A DNA stretch of 64,000 nucleotides from Amycolatopsis sp. (lineage in GTDB: Bacteria; Actinomycetota; Actinomycetes; Mycobacteriales; Pseudonocardiaceae), in the NCBI RefSeq assembly GCF_025464955.1, contig NZ_JAODNM010000067.1:55943-119942 (forward strand), written 5' to 3'. The position numbers were made by a program, and so were the translations under genes. Each line of letters opens with the position of its first letter. Position 1 is the first letter of the stretch. A model generated the notes under the pieces. That model was not told where the DNA came from. It ran no database searches and saw only the letters and a list, made by a program, of their open reading frames with translations. Below, piece after piece: positions 7,208 to 14,458 of this stretch.

Positions 7208-9457
7208 ATGCTTCACCACGTGTTTAATTCCGGGGGAAATCGGCGTCTGCCGGCCCTCTTCCTGGCCGCCACCTTCCTGCTCCTGCTGATCGCGGTAGTG
7301 GGAGTGCTGTGGCGCGCCGCCGGCCCCTCGGACGGCACGATGGTCAACATCGGCGACACCGCGGCGTCGTCGGACGGCGTCATCGTCAAGGAAACGACCG
7401 GACCGACCCCGCTGCGGGTCGGCGACCGGATCGTCGCGATCAACGGCAGGCCGCTCGCCGAGTCGGTCGCGCACGGTGTCGGCGGCGCACCGGTCGAAGC
7501 CGGCACGACCCTGCCCTACGACATCCTCCGCGAAGGCGCCCCGGTCCGGCTCGAAATCACGCTGCACCGGTTCGGAGTCGCCGACGCGATCTGGGTCGGC
7601 TGGCCCACCCTGCTGGTCACCATCGTCCTGCTCGGCACCGCGCTGGCGATCTTCGCCGTGAGCGCGCGCGAACGGGCGGCGCATGCCGGGATCTTCGCGT
7701 CCGCCATCGGTGTCTCCACGGTCGCGTTCGCCGGCTACTTCCCGCTCGAAGCCGTCGATCTTGTCGCCGGCGACCAGTTCTGGCGCTGGTACACCGGGGA
7801 GTTGCTGTTCGCGCTGCTCTGGGGCGGGATGCTGCATTTCGCGCTGTCCTTCCCGGAGTTCACCGGCCGCGGCTACCGGACGCGGGTGATCGCCGGGTAC
7901 GCCGGCACGCTCGTGCTCTATCCGCTGGTGGCCGGATTCGGGTTCCTGACCGTCGACGATCCGCTCGAAAGGCTGGCCATCGTCGGCTCGCCGGCACTCG
8001 CGGCCCTCGTGACGTACCCGGCGCTGATCATCAGCGTCCTGCTCGTCAAGTACGTCCGGAACAGCGATCCGATGCTGCGGCGGCGGTTGCGCTGGCTGGC
8101 CACCGCACTCGGCGGGGGTGCCGCGCTCTACCTGGGGATGTGGATCATCCCGATCGCGCTGACCGGCGGCTCACCGATCCCGCTGCAGTACCACACGCTG
8201 GCGTTCCTGCCGGTGCCGTTGGCGGTGGCCGTGGCGATCCAGCGGCACCAGGCGCTGAACATCGAAGTCGTCGTCGGCCGGACGCTCGTCTACGGGTCAC
8301 TGACCATCGGGCTGCTGGCGCTGTACATCGGGTTGGTCAGCCTGATGAGCGTCGCGTTCGGCCCGGGAAACCACCTCTGGGAACAGGCGCTGGCCGCCGC
8401 GCTGATAGCCATGGCGGCGCATCCGCTGCATTCCAGGCTACAGTCGATGATCAACACGACCCTGTTCGGCGAGCGCTCCGATCCCTACCACGTGGTGTCG
8501 GCACTGGCCTCGAAACTCGAGCACATCCACACTCCGGCCGAACAACTTCCGGCGATGGTGGAAACGATTGGCACCGCTTTGCGATTGCCTTATGTGGCCA
8601 TTGAACTGGATCGCGAAGCCGGCAGTGAAAAAGCGGCGAGCTTCGGCACCCCGACAACGTTGTCGCATCGACTGCCCCTGACCTATCAGGGCGAGCTCGT
8701 CGGCCAGCTGGTGATCGCCCGGCGGGGCGCGCGCCAGCTGCTCGGGCGCAAGGAACGCTCGATGCTGGCTGAGGTCGCGCGGCACGCCGGAACAGTCGTG
8801 CACACTGCCCGGCTGACCACCGACCTGGTCCGCAGCCGGGACAGGCTGGTCCGGGCCCGGGAGGAAGAGCGCCGAAGACTCCTGCGGGAGCTGCACGACG
8901 GTGTCGGCTCCACCCTCGCCGCGGTCAACCTCGGCCTGCACGCCGGGCGCCGCACGCTCGGCGGGACGCCGTCGGCCGACATGCTCTTCGACCGCCTCTC
9001 CGAAGCGCTCGCCGGCGCGGTCACCGAGATCCGACGGCTCGCCCACGACCTGCGCCCGCCGGCGCTGGAGAAGCTCGGCTTGCTCGGCGCGATCCGCGAG
9101 TACATCACCAGCCTCGAATCCCCCGAGCTCAAGATCGTCCTCGAAGCCCCCGAAAGCCTGCCCGCGCTGCCCCCGACCGTCGACGTCGCGGCCTACCGCA
9201 TCGTGTGCGAGGCGCTGACCAACGTCTGCCGGCACGCCAAGGCCAGGCACTGCACGGTCCGGGTGCGCGTCACCGAAAACCTGCGCATCGACGTGATCGA
9301 CGACGGCGTCGGCCTGGGTTCGCGCACCGACACCGGGATCGGGCTCGGGTCGATGCGCGAACGGGCCGCCGAACTCGGCGGGGAGTTCAAAGCGGACGAA
9401 CCAGGTACGGGCGGCACCGCCGTCTGCGCTATCTTGCCCTTGCCTGGGGAGGGCTGA
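7208..9457 (+). CDS. Sensor histidine kinase with extracytoplasmic PDZ domain and multi-helix membrane domain
   Basis: The 749-residue protein begins with one transmembrane helix (about 15-35). A PDZ-like segment follows (LRVGDRIVAINGRPLAES). A membrane region of about seven helices spans roughly 128-400 and a GAF-like region about 420-545. The kinase core has the HisKA_3 box RLLRELHDGVGSTLAAVNL with phospho-acceptor His563, and a HATPase domain with DDGVGLG and GIGLGSMRERA. This resembles Bacillus ComP and the NarX/LiaS class. It should phosphorylate the NarL-type regulator encoded 72 bases downstream. The ligand is unknown. Confidence 0.92.
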   Translation: MLHHVFNSGGNRRLPALFLAATFLLLLIAVVGVLWRAAGPSDGTMVNIGDTAASSDGVIVKETTGPTPLRVGDRIVAINGRPLAESVAHGVGGAPVEAGTTLPYDILREGAPVRLEITLHRFGVADAIWVGWPTLLVTIVLLGTALAIFAVSARERAAHAGIFASAIGVSTVAFAGYFPLEAVDLVAGDQFWRWYTGELLFALLWGGMLHFALSFPEFTGRGYRTRVIAGYAGTLVLYPLVAGFGFLTVDDPLERLAIVGSPALAALVTYPALIISVLLVKYVRNSDPMLRRRLRWLATALGGGAALYLGMWIIPIALTGGSPIPLQYHTLAFLPVPLAVAVAIQRHQALNIEVVVGRTLVYGSLTIGLLALYIGLVSLMSVAFGPGNHLWEQALAAALIAMAAHPLHSRLQSMINTTLFGERSDPYHVVSALASKLEHIHTPAEQLPAMVETIGTALRLPYVAIELDREAGSEKAASFGTPTTLSHRLPLTYQGELVGQLVIARRGARQLLGRKERSMLAEVARHAGTVVHTARLTTDLVRSRDRLVRAREEERRRLLRELHDGVGSTLAAVNLGLHAGRRTLGGTPSADMLFDRLSEALAGAVTEIRRLAHDLRPPALEKLGLLGAIREYITSLESPELKIVLEAPESLPALPPTVDVAAYRIVCEALTNVCRHAKARHCTVRVRVTENLRIDVIDDGVGLGSRTDTGIGLGSMRERAAELGGEFKADEPGTGGTAVCAILPLPGEG

Positions 9458-9495
9458 TGACCGACGACGCACTCTCCTCCGCGGAGGAGTCATGA
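9457..9495 (+). CDS. 12-codon micro-ORF 1 between kinase and regulator
   Basis: An ATG overlaps the kinase stop (TGATGA) and reads MTDDALSSAEES before a TGA. That TGA overlaps the ATG of a second, nearly identical micro-ORF. The frame includes a perfect 16-bp palindrome (9474-9489) holding GGAGGAG, which is the ribosome-binding site for the next ATG. A coupling or attenuation role is inferred; a random by-product of a tandem duplication is the alternative. Confidence 0.5.
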   Translation: MTDDALSSAEES

Positions 9496-9527
9496 CAACC
9501 GACGACGCACTCTCCTCCGCGGAGGAG
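9460..9527 (+). repeat. Tandem 30-bp identical repeat (38-bp period) containing SD-sequestering palindromes
   Basis: Positions 9460-9489 and 9498-9527 are identical over 30 bases. Each copy ends in a self-complementary CTCCTCC/GGAGGAG pair. The Shine-Dalgarno sequence of each following start codon can therefore pair with its own anti-SD a few bases upstream. The 38-base period changes frame, yet both copies encode the same peptide because each has its own ATG. Confidence 0.85.
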
Positions 9528-9533
9528 CGATGA
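9492..9533 (+). CDS. 13-codon micro-ORF 2 between kinase and regulator
   Basis: This frame reads MTTDDALSSAEER and stops at a TGA that overlaps the response-regulator ATG (ATGA at 9530-9533). It repeats micro-ORF 1 almost exactly and carries the same palindrome CTCCTCCGCGGAGGAG (9512-9527). The GGAGGAG of this copy is the Shine-Dalgarno sequence of the regulator gene. The chain of three start-stop overlaps suggests coupled re-initiation. Confidence 0.5.
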   Translation: MTTDDALSSAEER

Positions 9534-10195
9534 CTACCGAAAACCTCCGTGTCCTGGTCGTCGACGACCATCCGTTGTTCCGCTTCGGCGTCTGCACCCT
9601 GCTCGACAGCGAGCCTTCGATCACCGTCGTCGGGGAGGCCTCGAGCGGGGTGAACTCGGTCGGCGCGGCGTCGGAACTGAAGCCGGACGTCGTGGTGATG
9701 GACCTGCACCTGCCCGATATCAGCGGGGTGCAGGCGACCCGGCTGATCGTCGCCGAGCGACCCGAGACCGGGGTGCTGATGCTGACCATGTCCGATGACA
9801 GCGAGTCGGTGTTCGCGGCGATGCGCGCGGGGGCGCGGGGGTACCTGCTCAAGGACGCCGAGCCGGACGAAATCATCCGCGCGGTCCAGGCGGTTTCGCG
9901 GCGCGAAGCCATTTTCGGGCCCGATATCGCGACCCGGGTGCTCGGTTTCTTCAACAGCGCCCAGCAGAGCCTCGACCCGGTGTTCCCGGAGCTGACCGGC
10001 CGCGAGCGGGAGGTCCTCGCGCTGATCGCGGCCGGGCGCAGCAACCCGGTCATCGCGCAGACGCTGTCGCTGAGCCCGAAAACCGTGCGGAACCACATCT
10101 CGAGCGTGTTCAGCAAGCTGCGGGTCGCCGACCGCGCGGAGGCGATCATCCGGGCACGCGAAGCCGGCCTCGGGAACAACGGCTCACAGCACTAG
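9530..10195 (+). CDS. NarL/FixJ-type response regulator
   Basis: The 221-residue protein has a receiver domain with the acidic pair Asp12-Asp13, phospho-acceptor Asp58 (VVVMDLHLPD) and the conserved Lys in GYLLKDAEPDE. A LuxR-type helix-turn-helix follows (LTGREREVLALIAAGRSNPVIAQTL). It is the partner of the PDZ-type kinase just upstream. It starts within the stop codon of the second micro-ORF. All catalytic positions are present, so normal phosphorylation is expected. Targets are unknown; palindromes near 7156 and 10305 are candidates. Confidence 0.93.
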   Translation: MTTENLRVLVVDDHPLFRFGVCTLLDSEPSITVVGEASSGVNSVGAASELKPDVVVMDLHLPDISGVQATRLIVAERPETGVLMLTMSDDSESVFAAMRAGARGYLLKDAEPDEIIRAVQAVSRREAIFGPDIATRVLGFFNSAQQSLDPVFPELTGREREVLALIAAGRSNPVIAQTLSLSPKTVRNHISSVFSKLRVADRAEAIIRAREAGLGNNGSQH

Positions 10196-10304
10196 CCAGC
10201 GGGTTCGGCTGTGTCGTGTGATTCAGCTTCCTTGCGAATTGCCGGGGAAGACGAGCAGGACCACTCGGCACTAGTACCAGTCAGACGTCTTTTCGGGCAA
10301 TTAG

Positions 10305-10331
10305 GGGACCTGAGTCCCATGCGCTTGGGAC
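10305..10331. promoter_or_regulatory. Three alternating GGGAC/GTCCC half-sites upstream of the LuxR-type gene
   Basis: GGGACCTGAGTCCC (10305-10318) and GTCCCA-N6-TGGGAC (10314-10331) overlap. They form three half-sites about 70 bases before the downstream start. Such spaced repeats suit a dimeric LuxR-type regulator. Binding by the neighbouring regulators is inference. Confidence 0.4.
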
Positions 10332-10397
10332 ACCTCCCCCGGCAGGGTGATAACTGCGCGGGGGGCCCTCGCGCGCTCCGAGGGGAAATGAGAAACC

Positions 10398-11030
10398 ATG
10401 TTCGAACCGAACCGGACGCCTGTACTCGTCCGAGCAACCGATCCGATCCTCCACAGCGGTGTCTGCATGGCGCTGCGCACCCGTGACGACGTCCGGCTGG
10501 TCGACAGCGCGGCGGCCGAGCCGTCGACCGTCGCCCTGCTGGTCGCCGACCGGCTCGACGCCGCGATGACGCAGCTGCTGTCGTCGCTTCAGCACCAGGG
10601 GTTCACGCGCATCGTGCTCATCGCCGGGGAGGTCGACGACAACGAGATCCTCAGCGCGATCGAGCACGGGGTGTGCGCGGTGGCCCGTCGCGTGGATGCC
10701 GGCGCGGACGTGATGGTCCGTCTGATCAAGGCCGCCGCGGCCGGGGAAGGCGCACTGCCGCCGGACCTGCTCGGCCGGCTGCTGAGCCGTGTTTCACGGC
10801 TACAGCGCCAGGTCCTGCAACCGCACGGCCTGCACATCGGGGGGATGAGCAAGCGGGAGACCGAAGTTCTGCGGCTGGTGGCTTCGGGGATGTCCACCCA
10901 GGAGATCGCCGATCAGCTCTGCTACTCGCAGCGCACGGTCAAGAGCATCCTGCACGACGTGACGAACCGGTTCCAGCTGAGGAACCGCTCGCACGCCGTC
11001 GCGTACGCACTCCGTGAAGGGCTGATCTGA
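10398..11030 (+). CDS. LuxR-family regulator with atypical receiver-like domain
   Basis: The 210-residue protein ends in a clear LuxR helix-turn-helix (MSKRETEVLRLVASGMSTQEIADQL). The N-terminal 130 residues align with a receiver fold, but the acidic pocket reads VRATDP instead of VDDH. The conserved Lys is replaced by Arg (CAVARRVDA). Phosphorylation by a kinase is therefore doubtful, and it may be controlled by ligand, partner or abundance. It follows the kinase/regulator pair by 202 bases and precedes the Pvc16-like gene by 3 bases, so the latter is probably co-transcribed with it. Confidence 0.85.
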   Translation: MFEPNRTPVLVRATDPILHSGVCMALRTRDDVRLVDSAAAEPSTVALLVADRLDAAMTQLLSSLQHQGFTRIVLIAGEVDDNEILSAIEHGVCAVARRVDAGADVMVRLIKAAAAGEGALPPDLLGRLLSRVSRLQRQVLQPHGLHIGGMSKRETEVLRLVASGMSTQEIADQLCYSQRTVKSILHDVTNRFQLRNRSHAVAYALREGLI

Positions 11031-11033
11031 GTC

Positions 11034-11480
11034 ATGATCCCGCAGGTCGACAACGCGTTGTGCAGGCTGGTCAGCCGGCACCTGCCCGAGGGGACGGTCG
11101 TGCGACTTGACGCGCCGAAACCCACTTGGCAGACCGAAACGCCGATTCACGCCGTCGACCTCTTCCTGTTCGGGTTGCGCGACGCCGGGCCCTCCGGCGT
11201 CGCGCCACCCGCCAGGGGATGCACCTTGTCGTACCTCGTCACGGCCCGCGCGAGCACCGTGGGAGAGGAACACCAACTGCTCGACGTCGCGCTGCGCGCT
11301 CTGCTCGACGTCGACACCATCCCGGCCGAGTACCTGCCCGAGGGCTGCGCGTCGGCCTGCGTCGGTATCGCCGACACCGACCCCGCCGGCCTGTGGATCA
11401 GCCTCGGCATGCCCGCCAGGGCTGGTTTCGTCGCCACCGTCACCGCCGTCATCGCGTCAGTGGTCGGAAGCGCCCCGTAG
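11034..11480 (+). CDS. Pvc16/DUF4255-like small protein
   Basis: The 148-residue product begins MIPQVDNALCRLVSRHLPEG and continues with a VDLFLFGLRD segment. This matches the N-terminal domain of Pvc16 (DUF4255) proteins. In phage-tail-like contractile injection systems Pvc16 caps the tube or sheath. No other injection-system gene (sheath, tube, baseplate, AAA ATPase) is present here. It may therefore be an orphan, or belong to the family branch found outside such clusters. The ATG at 11034 lies 3 bases after the LuxR-type gene, implying one transcript. Assignment is from remembered family patterns. Confidence 0.6.
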   Translation: MIPQVDNALCRLVSRHLPEGTVVRLDAPKPTWQTETPIHAVDLFLFGLRDAGPSGVAPPARGCTLSYLVTARASTVGEEHQLLDVALRALLDVDTIPAEYLPEGCASACVGIADTDPAGLWISLGMPARAGFVATVTAVIASVVGSAP

Positions 11481-11499
11481 GGGGTGGCGCTTCCGACCA
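11461..11499 (+). terminator. Perfect 14-bp hairpin at the end of the Pvc16-like gene
   Basis: Arms 11461-11474 and 11486-11499 are perfectly complementary with an 11-nt loop that includes the TAG stop. It should end the kinase-to-Pvc16 transcript before the insertion element. Confidence 0.75.
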
Positions 11500-11735
11500 G
11501 GGCGCTCTTGTACAAAAGTCGGTCTTCCGCCCTGGCGGGCGGGTTGGTGAGGGGTGAAAATCGGGTTAGGTCGCCTGCCGACGTCGTCGCACTGTGGTCC
11601 ACGAGGCCGTGCAAAAGTCGGGCGCTGGGAACCTGGTACGAGTAGTTGAGTGTTGCTTCGAGCACGAGGATCAGATTCGCTGTGATGTGGTTCCCCAGGC
11701 GGCCGTGACGGTGATGGCGCTGTGTGGGAGGACCG
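11500..11735 (+). ncRNA. Candidate bridge-RNA region of the IS110 element
   Basis: IS110-group recombinases are known to use a structured RNA transcribed from the non-coding left end of the element to pair with donor and target DNA. The region here has the right place and size. I could not fold it or identify its guide loops, so this is a positional inference. Confidence 0.35.
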
Positions 11736-13022
11736 ATGCTCAAGCAGACGGAGGAGACCGAGGAGATCATCGCGCGGGTCGCCGGGCTCGATATCGGCAA
11801 GGCTGCGCTGATGTGTTGCGTGCGGGTCCCTGACACCGCTCGTGCTGGTGGGCGGTTGCAAGAGGTGGTGGAGTACTCGACGATGACCCGGTCGTTGTTG
11901 GTGCTCGCCGACCGGTTGAGCGAGCTCGGGGTGACGCGGGTGGTGATGGAGGCGACGTCGGATTACTGGAAGCCGGTGTTCTACGTCCTGGAGGCGGCCG
12001 GGTTCGAGGTGTGGCTGGTCAACGCCCGTGATGTGAAGCATCTGCCGGGTCGGGCGAAGACCGACAAGTTGGACTCGGTGTGGTTGTGCAAGGTCGCGGA
12101 GCGTCAGATGCTGCGGCCGAGTTTCGTGCCCCCGCCGCAGATCCGTCGGTTGCGGGATTTCAGCCGGTACCGGGCGGCGTTGGTGGTGTCGCGTGGTGCG
12201 GAGAAGCAGCGGGTGGAGAAGTTGCTGGAGGACGCGTGCATCAAGTTGTCGGTGGTTGCGTCGGACATCTTCGGGGTGTCGGGGCGGCAGATGATGGCCG
12301 CGTTGATCTGCGGTGAGCGTGATCCTGAGGTGTTGGCGTCGATGGCGCATGGGCGGATGTTGCGCAAGACCGCGGCGTTGACCGAGGCGTTCACCGGGTT
12401 CTTTGGTGATCATCATGCGTTTCTGCTGGCCAGGATGCTGGAGCGGATCGACGCGATCACCGCTGATATCGAGGCGATCGAATCGCGGGTGGAGCAGCTG
12501 ATCGTCCCTTTCGAGCGGGCCGCGGCGGCGGTGCGCAGATTGTGTGAGGTTCCGGGGATCGGGGTGAGAGCGGCGCGGGTGCTGGTGGCCGAGGTGGGGT
12601 TGGACATGGACCGGTTTCCCACCCCGGCGCATCTGGCGTCGTGGGCGGGGTTCGCGCCGGGGGTGTCGGAGTCGGCGGGCAAACGCATAGGCAGCGGCAG
12701 GACCGGACACGGCAACCGCTACCTCGCTGCGACGGTGGGCGAGGTAGCGATCGCGCAGGCGCGTCTCGACACCTTCCTGGGTGAACGTTACCGGCGTATC
12801 CGGGGTCGTCGTGGGCCGAAGATCGCGTTGGTCGCTGTCGGGCGTTCGGTTCTGACCGTGATCTGGCATCTGCTCGCGGACCCGGACGCCCATTTTGTGG
12901 ATCTCGGTTCTGGTTTCCACGCCTCTCGTATCGACCGTGATCGCCGGGTCCGTAACCATCGGCACCAGTTGGAGGTGTTGGGGTTCAAGGTGACGTTGGA
13001 GCCGTTGGGGGCCACCGCCTGA
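11736..13022 (+). CDS. IS110-family transposase (DEDD recombinase)
   Basis: The protein is about 428 residues. The N-terminal RuvC-like DEDD domain shows Asp19 in GLDIGK, a Glu in VVMEATSDYW and Asp residues in RAKTDKLDS. The C-terminal transposase_20 domain shows CEVPGIGVRAARVLVAEVG and LASWAGFAPGVSESAGKR. Length is normal and the frame intact, so it is probably active. ATG 11736 has GGGAGGA just upstream; a GTG at 11724 is an alternative. It catalyses excision and insertion of its own element. Confidence 0.95.
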   Translation: MLKQTEETEEIIARVAGLDIGKAALMCCVRVPDTARAGGRLQEVVEYSTMTRSLLVLADRLSELGVTRVVMEATSDYWKPVFYVLEAAGFEVWLVNARDVKHLPGRAKTDKLDSVWLCKVAERQMLRPSFVPPPQIRRLRDFSRYRAALVVSRGAEKQRVEKLLEDACIKLSVVASDIFGVSGRQMMAALICGERDPEVLASMAHGRMLRKTAALTEAFTGFFGDHHAFLLARMLERIDAITADIEAIESRVEQLIVPFERAAAAVRRLCEVPGIGVRAARVLVAEVGLDMDRFPTPAHLASWAGFAPGVSESAGKRIGSGRTGHGNRYLAATVGEVAIAQARLDTFLGERYRRIRGRRGPKIALVAVGRSVLTVIWHLLADPDAHFVDLGSGFHASRIDRDRRVRNHRHQLEVLGFKVTLEPLGATA

Positions 13023-13152
13023 GCAGGTGACTCATGGTCGCATCCCACCCGGCTCCGCTGCGCTGCGCCGGGTTACAACCCTGCCCACCCACTTTGGATT
13101 TTCGGATCAGTACCCTGGTTGAGCGCTCAGCCATCGCAACTCGACGGCGAGT

Positions 13153-13181
13153 TGGGGTCTCTTGGAAACTAAGAGACCCCA
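13153..13181. terminator. 11-bp hairpin between convergent transposase and MarR genes
   Basis: Arms 13153-13163 (TGGGGTCTCTT) and 13171-13181 are perfectly complementary around a 7-nt loop. It lies between two convergent genes and is followed by AAAAG, so it may terminate in both directions. Confidence 0.65.
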
Positions 13182-13220
13182 CAAAAGCGCAAAAGTGCGG
13201 CCCCGGGGTGCGCTGGGCAA

Positions 13221-13700
13221 CTAGGGCGCGTCGAGCACTTCGGTGGTGAGGCGCAGTAGGTAGCTCGAGAAGCGTCGTTGGTCGTCTGCGGGCCAATCCG
13301 AGACCAGCCGTTCGAAGGCGTCCTGCTGGTGCGTGTTGCTGTGCTGGAGGAAAGACCGGGCCTCGTCGGTGAGTTTCAGCGCGGCGCGGCGGGCGTCGTG
13401 GGCGGAGGTGTCGCGCAAGACGAACCCGTCGCGGACCGCGTCGGTGATCATCCGGCTGGCGACCGAGCGGTCGAGCCCCAGCTGGCGTGCGACGTCGGCG
13501 ACGGTCACCTCGGCGTCGCCCGTGCCGGCGGCGCCGTCGATCGCCTGGATCACGTAGAGGTTCTGCGCCGTCCACGTCGCCGGTGCGGAGTCGTCCAGCT
13601 GCTGTACGACGTCGGGTGCCCACTGGCGGGACCAATGCCGGACCAGCCGGAACAGCGCCGGGCCGGCGCCCTTCCCGTCGTTTTCAGCGTCCTCGGTCAC
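13221..13700 (-). CDS. MarR-family transcriptional regulator
   Basis: The 159-residue protein has the MarR winged helix in VTVADVARQLGLDRSVASRMITDAVRDGFVLRDTSAHDARRAALKLTDEA. It starts at GTG 13700, divergent from the AhpD-like gene at 13860, which it may control through the 160-base gap. MarR proteins usually repress neighbouring genes until a phenolic or oxidant ligand binds. The ligand is unknown. Confidence 0.88.
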   Translation of the reverse strand: MTEDAENDGKGAGPALFRLVRHWSRQWAPDVVQQLDDSAPATWTAQNLYVIQAIDGAAGTGDAEVTVADVARQLGLDRSVASRMITDAVRDGFVLRDTSAHDARRAALKLTDEARSFLQHSNTHQQDAFERLVSDWPADDQRRFSSYLLRLTTEVLDAP

Positions 13701-13859
13701 GTCTGGGATGCCTTTCGCCCAAGATCACTCGATCTCGCCGACGCCATAGTGCCATGGCGAGGTTTCCGGCACCTGTCCGAGTGAGCGCCCGGCTGTCACA
13801 TCCTCCGGTGTCGTTTCGTCTGGAAGGTGACAGCGAACAGCGCTTGCAAGGAGACGTAC

Positions 13860-14426
13860 ATGACTCGCATTCCCGTGGTGTCCCGCGATGAGGCCGGGCC
13901 GCTGCTGAAGCTCTTTTACCGCATGGCGCGCAGGCAGTTCGGCGCCGTGCCGGAACCCGTCGCGGTCACTGCGCGCCATTCCGGGCTGCTCCGGGCGTAC
14001 GCGGTGCACGAGCTGATGGTCGGCCGCGCGGCACGCACGCTGCCGGTGAGCGTGCGTGAGCTCGCGGTGTACCGCACGGCCACCGTGGTCGGCTGCTCGT
14101 GGTGCGTGGATTTCGGCATGATGCTGCAGCTGCACGACGGGCTGGACATCGAGCGGCTCAAGTCGATAGACGACTACGCGACTTCGCCCGCGTTCAGCGC
14201 ACCGGAACGGCTGGCGATCGCCTACGCCGACGGCATGACGTCGACCCCGGTCACCGTGACCGACGAGCAGGTCGCCGAACTGGAACGGGAGTTCGGCCGC
14301 AAAGGGGTGGTCGAACTGACCTACCTGATCTCGCTGGAGAACATGCGCGCCAGGAACAACCACGCGCTCGGCCTGACCGACCAGGGGTTCACCTCCGGCG
14401 ACGCCTGCCGCGTGCCGATGCCCTGA
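13860..14426 (+). CDS. Carboxymuconolactone decarboxylase/AhpD-like protein
   Basis: The 188-residue protein has the AhpD-like core RELAVYRTATVVGCSWCVDFG, with the CxxC pair that serves as a redox or acid-base centre in this family. ATG 13860 is preceded by AAGGAG; a longer in-frame start upstream lacks such a site. It converges with an ECF41-type sigma gene. Genes of exactly this family are the typical neighbours and targets of ECF41 factors, so regulation by that sigma is likely. The reaction is unknown; peroxidase-like reduction is one possibility. Confidence 0.85.
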   Translation: MTRIPVVSRDEAGPLLKLFYRMARRQFGAVPEPVAVTARHSGLLRAYAVHELMVGRAARTLPVSVRELAVYRTATVVGCSWCVDFGMMLQLHDGLDIERLKSIDDYATSPAFSAPERLAIAYADGMTSTPVTVTDEQVAELEREFGRKGVVELTYLISLENMRARNNHALGLTDQGFTSGDACRVPMP

Positions 14427-14458
14427 TCGGTCCTCTGTGGACGGTGGTCGGCCGCCCG

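Larger units (their letters stand above)
11500..13050 (+). mobile_element. IS110-family insertion element (ends approximate)
   Basis: The element is recognised by its DEDD transposase gene (11736-13022). IS110 elements have no clear terminal inverted repeats and make no target duplication, so exact ends cannot be read from one copy. About 235 bases of non-coding DNA precede the transposase and little follows it, as in the IS110 subgroup. A 10-base direct repeat CAAAAGTCGG lies at 11513 and 11612. The insertion follows the Pvc16-like gene without interrupting it. Confidence 0.7.
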
